Assembly (NCBI GenBank): GCA_028700975.1
Contig: JAQVRQ010000005.1
Span: 1 to 56,265, forward strand
DNA length: 56,265 nucleotides
DNA from: Bacteroidales bacterium
GTDB taxonomy: Bacteria; Bacteroidota; Bacteroidia; Bacteroidales; UBA932
Reading direction: 5' to 3'
Below are positions 55,862 through 56,265 of the stretch, piece after piece. The notes under the pieces were generated by a model that did not search any database, was not told the DNA's origin, and saw only the letters and a program-made list of their open reading frames with translations. The position numbers and the translations under genes were made by a program. Positions within the stretch are counted from its first letter, which is position 1; each line of letters starts with the position of its first letter.

Positions 55862-56265
55862 ATGAAAACCCTATTTCAACTGCTTTCTTTACTTACGTTA
55901 TTAATAATATATAATGCTTGTCCCTCCTTTGCACAAAATCACAACGACAGAGAAACAATACGGGTAAAAGAGAAGAGAGGAAATACATATGAGCTGTTAA
56001 ACAATCTCTCCTCCCTTACAGGTTATATGTTTATATACGATAGCCGAGTAGTAGACAATAAAAAACAAGGTAGAATTGACTCTGGGGAATACACTTTAGA
56101 GGAGGCAATAAAGCAAATTACCGGAAACGACTCCATTTCAATTAAAAAAGAGGGGAGTTATATTCTCATTTATACGCCGGAAGAGAAAAAAGAGGAGGTA
56201 ATCTTTTCCGGTGAAAAGTACATTAGAATTGAGGGTAGAGTAACAGATCGACACAATGGAGATCC
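55862..56265 (+). CDS. TonB-dependent receptor-like protein, N-terminal part (cut by window edge)
   Basis: 134 codons, open to the edge. A signal peptide ends at SFAQ (about 25). An STN domain follows (about 33-105: VKEKRGNTYELLNNLSS, GEYTLEEAIKQITG), then the beginning of a carboxypeptidase regulatory-like domain (IRIEGRVTDRHNGDP). Sigma, FecR, then STN plus CarbopepD is the classical order of a SusC/RagA-type outer-membrane receptor under trans-envelope control. The barrel is outside the window. It starts 12 nt after fecR. Confidence 0.85.
   Translation, partial: MKTLFQLLSLLTLLIIYNACPSFAQNHNDRETIRVKEKRGNTYELLNNLSSLTGYMFIYDSRVVDNKKQGRIDSGEYTLEEAIKQITGNDSISIKKEGSYILIYTPEEKKEEVIFSGEKYIRIEGRVTDRHNGD

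Noticed and set aside
1..56265. CRISPR arrays, tRNA or rRNA genes, insertion sequences, prophage
   Set aside because: No spaced direct repeats, transposase, integrase or phage genes seen, and the gaps are too small and lack cloverleaf-like sequence.

Overview
The window looks like the chromosome of a strictly anaerobic, fermentative Bacteroidales bacterium. It is AT-rich. Transcription units start behind the Bacteroidetes-type -7 box TAnnTTTG. It carries lineage-typical families: an ECF sigma/FecR/STN-CarbopepD receptor set, a FISUMP lipoprotein, a CarbopepD_reg_2 surface protein, class I fumarase and three [FeFe]-hydrogenase catalytic subunits. I cannot fix the family or species from sequence alone. 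No tRNA, rRNA, insertion sequence, prophage or CRISPR was seen, and the gene order is dense.

Layout. 1-1340 (-): a group B-type [FeFe]-hydrogenase, cut by the window edge just before its third H-cluster motif. 1628-3236 (+): a seven-helix membrane protein ending in an AraC-type DNA-binding domain, overlapping a small soluble AraC-type regulator. 15168-3217 (-): an eleven-gene same-strand run (SPOR lipoprotein, gcvT, a PAS protein, a glyoxalase-like protein, an M28 peptidase-TonB fusion, leuS, a PhzF-like protein, two YitT paralogues, homoserine dehydrogenase, parE). 15273-18628 (+): DUF389, CapA-like, PhoH. 21271-18644 (-): ApbE and a D-aminoacylase-like amidohydrolase. 21348-24195 (+): FISUMP lipoprotein, LemA, two TPM-domain proteins. 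25311-24058 (-): a membrane metallophosphoesterase whose tail is antisense to the glycine-rich TPM tail. 25381-27314 (+): a CDF transporter and a lipoprotein hydrolase. 35598-27306 (-): rlmN, a Ca2+ P-type ATPase, a TlpA-like lipoprotein, recX, prfB (with a programmed frameshift) and fumarase, ending at a strong intrinsic terminator near 27150. 35665-41757 (+): recA, trpS, dnaG, metG. 43905-41761 (-): a hybrid-less sensor histidine kinase. 52911-43963 (-): a six-gene hydrogenase cluster. 53155-end (+): a CarbopepD surface protein, then sigma factor, FecR and the start of a TonB-dependent receptor-like protein.

The most interesting part is the hydrogenase cluster, which is two tandem HydC-HydB-HydA sets. 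The first HydB is a minimal NuoF core. The second HydB is a 1054-residue fusion: a thioredoxin-like [2Fe-2S] domain, a NuoF/FMN core, then a complete GltD/NfnB/SfrB-like FAD and NAD(P)H module in place of the usual C-terminal ferredoxin. It may form an enzyme joining H2, NAD(H) and NADP(H) pools. Immediately downstream, a perfect 19-bp inverted repeat encloses the kinase promoter box and takes in its start codon. This could be a very short invertible promoter or a start-codon-masking hairpin. Both readings are inference and can be tested on reads.

Start codons: several long open frames begin at TTG or GTG upstream of a better ATG. In parE, leuS, recA and the kinase the non-ATG codon lies in or just after the promoter box; in others (for example apbE, the metallophosphoesterase and prfB) it lies elsewhere. 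I moved those starts to the ATG and say so in each entry.
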